Positions 62,148 to 64,000 of a DNA stretch of 64,000 nt are shown here, piece by piece (positions within the stretch are counted from its first letter, which is position 1; every line of letters starts with the position of its first letter). Source of the stretch: Actinomycetota bacterium (GTDB lineage Bacteria; Actinomycetota; AC-67); NCBI GenBank assembly GCA_041658565.1, contig JBAZZY010000012.1, positions 1-64,000 on the forward strand, given 5' to 3'. A model generated the notes under the pieces. The model was not told the DNA's origin, made no database searches, and saw only the letters and a list, made by a program, of their open reading frames with translations. The position numbers and the translations under genes are program-made.

Positions 62148-63995
62148 TCAGTCGTCGGAAGCAAGCAAGGGAAGTAGAAGTCCGGCCGAGGACAGAGTTG
62201 CGATCCAGGTTGCGCCGACCAGGCCGCCGCGCGCCGCCAGAGCGAGCACCACTGCCGCCGCAGCGGCCGTCGCGAGTGCGGCGCGCGTGTACGGGCGGCC
62301 CCACATCCCGCGATCGATCAGCGTTCCGCGCCGTTGTCGCAGGATCACCGCCGGGGCTGCGCACGCAGCAATCGCGATCGGCCAGATGGTGAACACCGTG
62401 ATGTTTGCGACCGAGTCGATGATGCCGGCGAGGATTCTTGCGACACCGCCGACCGTTGCGACGCTCGCGTCCGCCGGCAGGGCGATCGCGCGCTCCAGGG
62501 CCAGCAGCCCTGCGGCGGCGACCGCCGCGGCAGCGACACCGAGGTACGCGGGCGCGCGCCGGCCGGCGCGCGCCACGAGCATGGCTCCGGCCGCGACGGC
62601 CAGGACTCCGAATGCAGGTCGCGCTCCGAATCTGGAGGAGCCGAGCATCACTGCTGCGACGGCGAAGGACACCGACGTGATCACCTTCGCTCGCCGCAGC
62701 GCGCTCGCGCGATCGAGCGCGAACCCCGCCGAGACAAGTCCCGCACCGATGACGACGCCCGCGATCCCGGCGTCGGCGCCTCCCGCGCGCGCGCCCGCTG
62801 CAATAGGGAACCCCACCCCGGCGCCGAGCAGTCCCGGAAGGGCGAGATCGACCAGCGGGAGTGCTGCCGAGGCGATGGCTGAGCCCAGCAGCGCGCGCTC
62901 GCGTCCGAGTGTGATGCGTGCGATCAACGCGAACGCAACGGATGCGATGACGGGAATCAGCACGGCCACAGCGGTCGCCGCGCGCGCGTCGGCAATCGAG
63001 GTCGGGATCGGGAGAGATGTTGCGGCCGGCAGTGCGACCACCGCAACGAGTCCGGTAGCCACCGCGTCGCGCAAACCTCGCGGCAGACGTCCGCGCGCGG
63101 CGGGACGGCCGCGACCCGAGGCGATCGTTAGAAACGCCACCAGCACGAACGCCATCGCGATCGCCAGCGCGGTGCGCGTGAGTGGGCGGCGCGCGCGCGC
63201 CGCAGCAACCAGATCTCGCTCCAGACCCTCTACGGCGGCGTGCGCGTTCGTCCGGGGTCGCACCGTGATCGCGTGTCCCGTCATGTCGGCGGGAATCGCG
63301 ATGTCGAGCGCTGCCAGCATCGTCGGCCCGAGGTCGGCGATCGAGGCGAATCCGTCGCGCCGGGTGGTTTGGCTGCGCAGCACTCCCGGTGGTCCGGTCA
63401 TCGCAATCGCTCCCAGGTGAACCCCTGCGGCAATGCGACTTCGCGACGGCGTGGGCGAGACGACTAGGACCGAGTCCCGCGCGCCGGCGAGCGCCCGCAG
63501 CTGCCCGAGCACAACATCGGCGCGGCGCATCGCCAAATCCATCCAGGGCTTCCGCGTAGCCGGATCGAGACCGAACTCGCGCTCGACGCGCGCACCGTCA
63601 CCGAAGTCCACCAGAACCAGATCGCTGCGCTTGAGCGCACCCAGGGTCGCTTCGCGCAATGCTGCGAGATCAACCCGGCGGCCGGTGGGGAATCGCGAGT
63701 CGGCGCGCATCGCGAACGTGATAGGCACCGGTGCCGGTACTTGGTCGGCGCAGCCGAACACGCGGGCGATCCGTTCGGTTACGCCGTCGTCGGCTGTTCC
63801 TGCCAGGATCTCGGCCGTGCGGCCGGCGGCGGACAGGGCGCGCGCCAGTGTGCTGCCGTTTCGCCGCGCTGCGGCACCGAGGGATTCCGGATACCGGTCG
63901 CCGCAGACCGTTCCGCCGACGGCTTCGGCGGCGCGCGCGCGCGCCAAGGGGGTTCCCGCCGCACCGCCGCGCGCGCGCGCCGCGAGGAGCCCCAC
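62148..63995 (-). CDS. Large alkaline-phosphatase-like/multi-TM protein, 5' end outside the window
   Basis: The 615 visible residues start at a GTG near the right edge, but the frame is open to base 64000, so the true N terminus is probably beyond the window. The N-terminal third is a soluble domain (VVSPTPSRSRIAAGVHLGAIAMTG ... TSIADLGPTMLAALDIAIP), similar to the sulfatase/alkaline-phosphatase-like fold ('SIADLGPT(I/M)L..'). The rest has about ten hydrophobic segments. I do not know its function. Confidence 0.65.
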   Translation of the reverse strand: MGLLAARARGGAAGTPLARARAAEAVGGTVCGDRYPESLGAAARRNGSTLARALSAAGRTAEILAGTADDGVTERIARVFGCADQVPAPVPITFAMRADSRFPTGRRVDLAALREATLGALKRSDLVLVDFGDGARVEREFGLDPATRKPWMDLAMRRADVVLGQLRALAGARDSVLVVSPTPSRSRIAAGVHLGAIAMTGPPGVLRSQTTRRDGFASIADLGPTMLAALDIAIPADMTGHAITVRPRTNAHAAVEGLERDLVAAARARRPLTRTALAIAMAFVLVAFLTIASGRGRPAARGRLPRGLRDAVATGLVAVVALPAATSLPIPTSIADARAATAVAVLIPVIASVAFALIARITLGRERALLGSAIASAALPLVDLALPGLLGAGVGFPIAAGARAGGADAGIAGVVIGAGLVSAGFALDRASALRRAKVITSVSFAVAAVMLGSSRFGARPAFGVLAVAAGAMLVARAGRRAPAYLGVAAAAVAAAGLLALERAIALPADASVATVGGVARILAGIIDSVANITVFTIWPIAIAACAAPAVILRQRRGTLIDRGMWGRPYTRAALATAAAAAVVLALAARGGLVGATWIATLSSAGLLLPLLASDD

Positions 63996-64000
63996 CGCGC

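Noticed and set aside
1..64000. CRISPR arrays
   Set aside because: No series of regularly spaced identical repeats was seen; the TTCTC array is too short and its unit too small.

Overview
The window is GC-rich DNA with many GTG and TTG starts and Shine-Dalgarno motifs. It has a tRNA without an encoded CCA tail, a class II (GlpX) fructose bisphosphatase and an actinobacterial-type phosphofructokinase. Together these suggest an uncultured or little-studied actinomycete (Actinomycetota). No rRNA or taxonomic marker is present, so the assignment is an inference. The chromosomal part is very rich in GCGCGC runs.

Bases 1-4141 are accessory. A complete IS3-family element with terminal inverted repeats starts exactly at base 1. 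It is followed by a possible tRNA relic, a hypothetical gene, a helix-turn-helix gene overlapping a SecB-like chaperone gene, a nested palindrome and a DUF6933 gene.

Bases 4142-15782 form a genomic island next to tRNA-Arg(CCT). A 42-bp direct repeat, corresponding to the 3' part of the tRNA, lies at both ends. The cargo is defensive: an unknown 571-aa protein, an AAA ATPase plus subtilisin-like protease pair matching the IetAS anti-phage system, a type III restriction-modification pair (Mod/Res), and an unknown 284-aa protein with a PD-(D/E)XK-like signature. No integrase is visible. Four 10-bp-phased TTCTC repeats lie just inside the left end.

Bases 15815-34046 are mostly secretion and transport. 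There is a SipW-type signal peptidase/DUF5305 fusion flanked by two near-identical small secreted proteins, with an RTX-like protein. Next come a phosphotriesterase-like hydrolase and an epimerase. A minus-strand operon encodes an IclR regulator, a membrane-anchored binding protein, LivH, LivM, LivG, LivF, an exported protein and a zinc-ribbon protein, behind a clear promoter with an overlapping palindrome. An ECF sigma factor with a membrane tail is surrounded by three tiny secreted proteins. An RNA methyltransferase and a zinc-ribbon rhomboid protease follow.

Bases 34316-46795 hold an SCP2-like protein, an FAD-linked oxidase, an M28 peptidase, and a second Liv-type transporter (lipoprotein, LivF, and a single LivH-LivM-LivG fusion). 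These are followed by a methyltransferase, a second M28 peptidase coupled to a D-cysteine desulfhydrase-like enzyme, and an RDD membrane protein. The peptidases and importers suggest uptake of peptides or amino acids (inference).

Bases 46821-64000 are ordinary housekeeping and catabolic genes: an ABC-F ATPase, glutaryl-CoA dehydrogenase, an SRPBCC protein, a drug-type ABC exporter, phosphofructokinase, enoyl-CoA hydratase, a DUF2157-like membrane protein, a penicillin-acylase-family hydrolase, GlpX, a HAD phosphatase, a CocE/NonD hydrolase and a partial membrane protein at the right edge.
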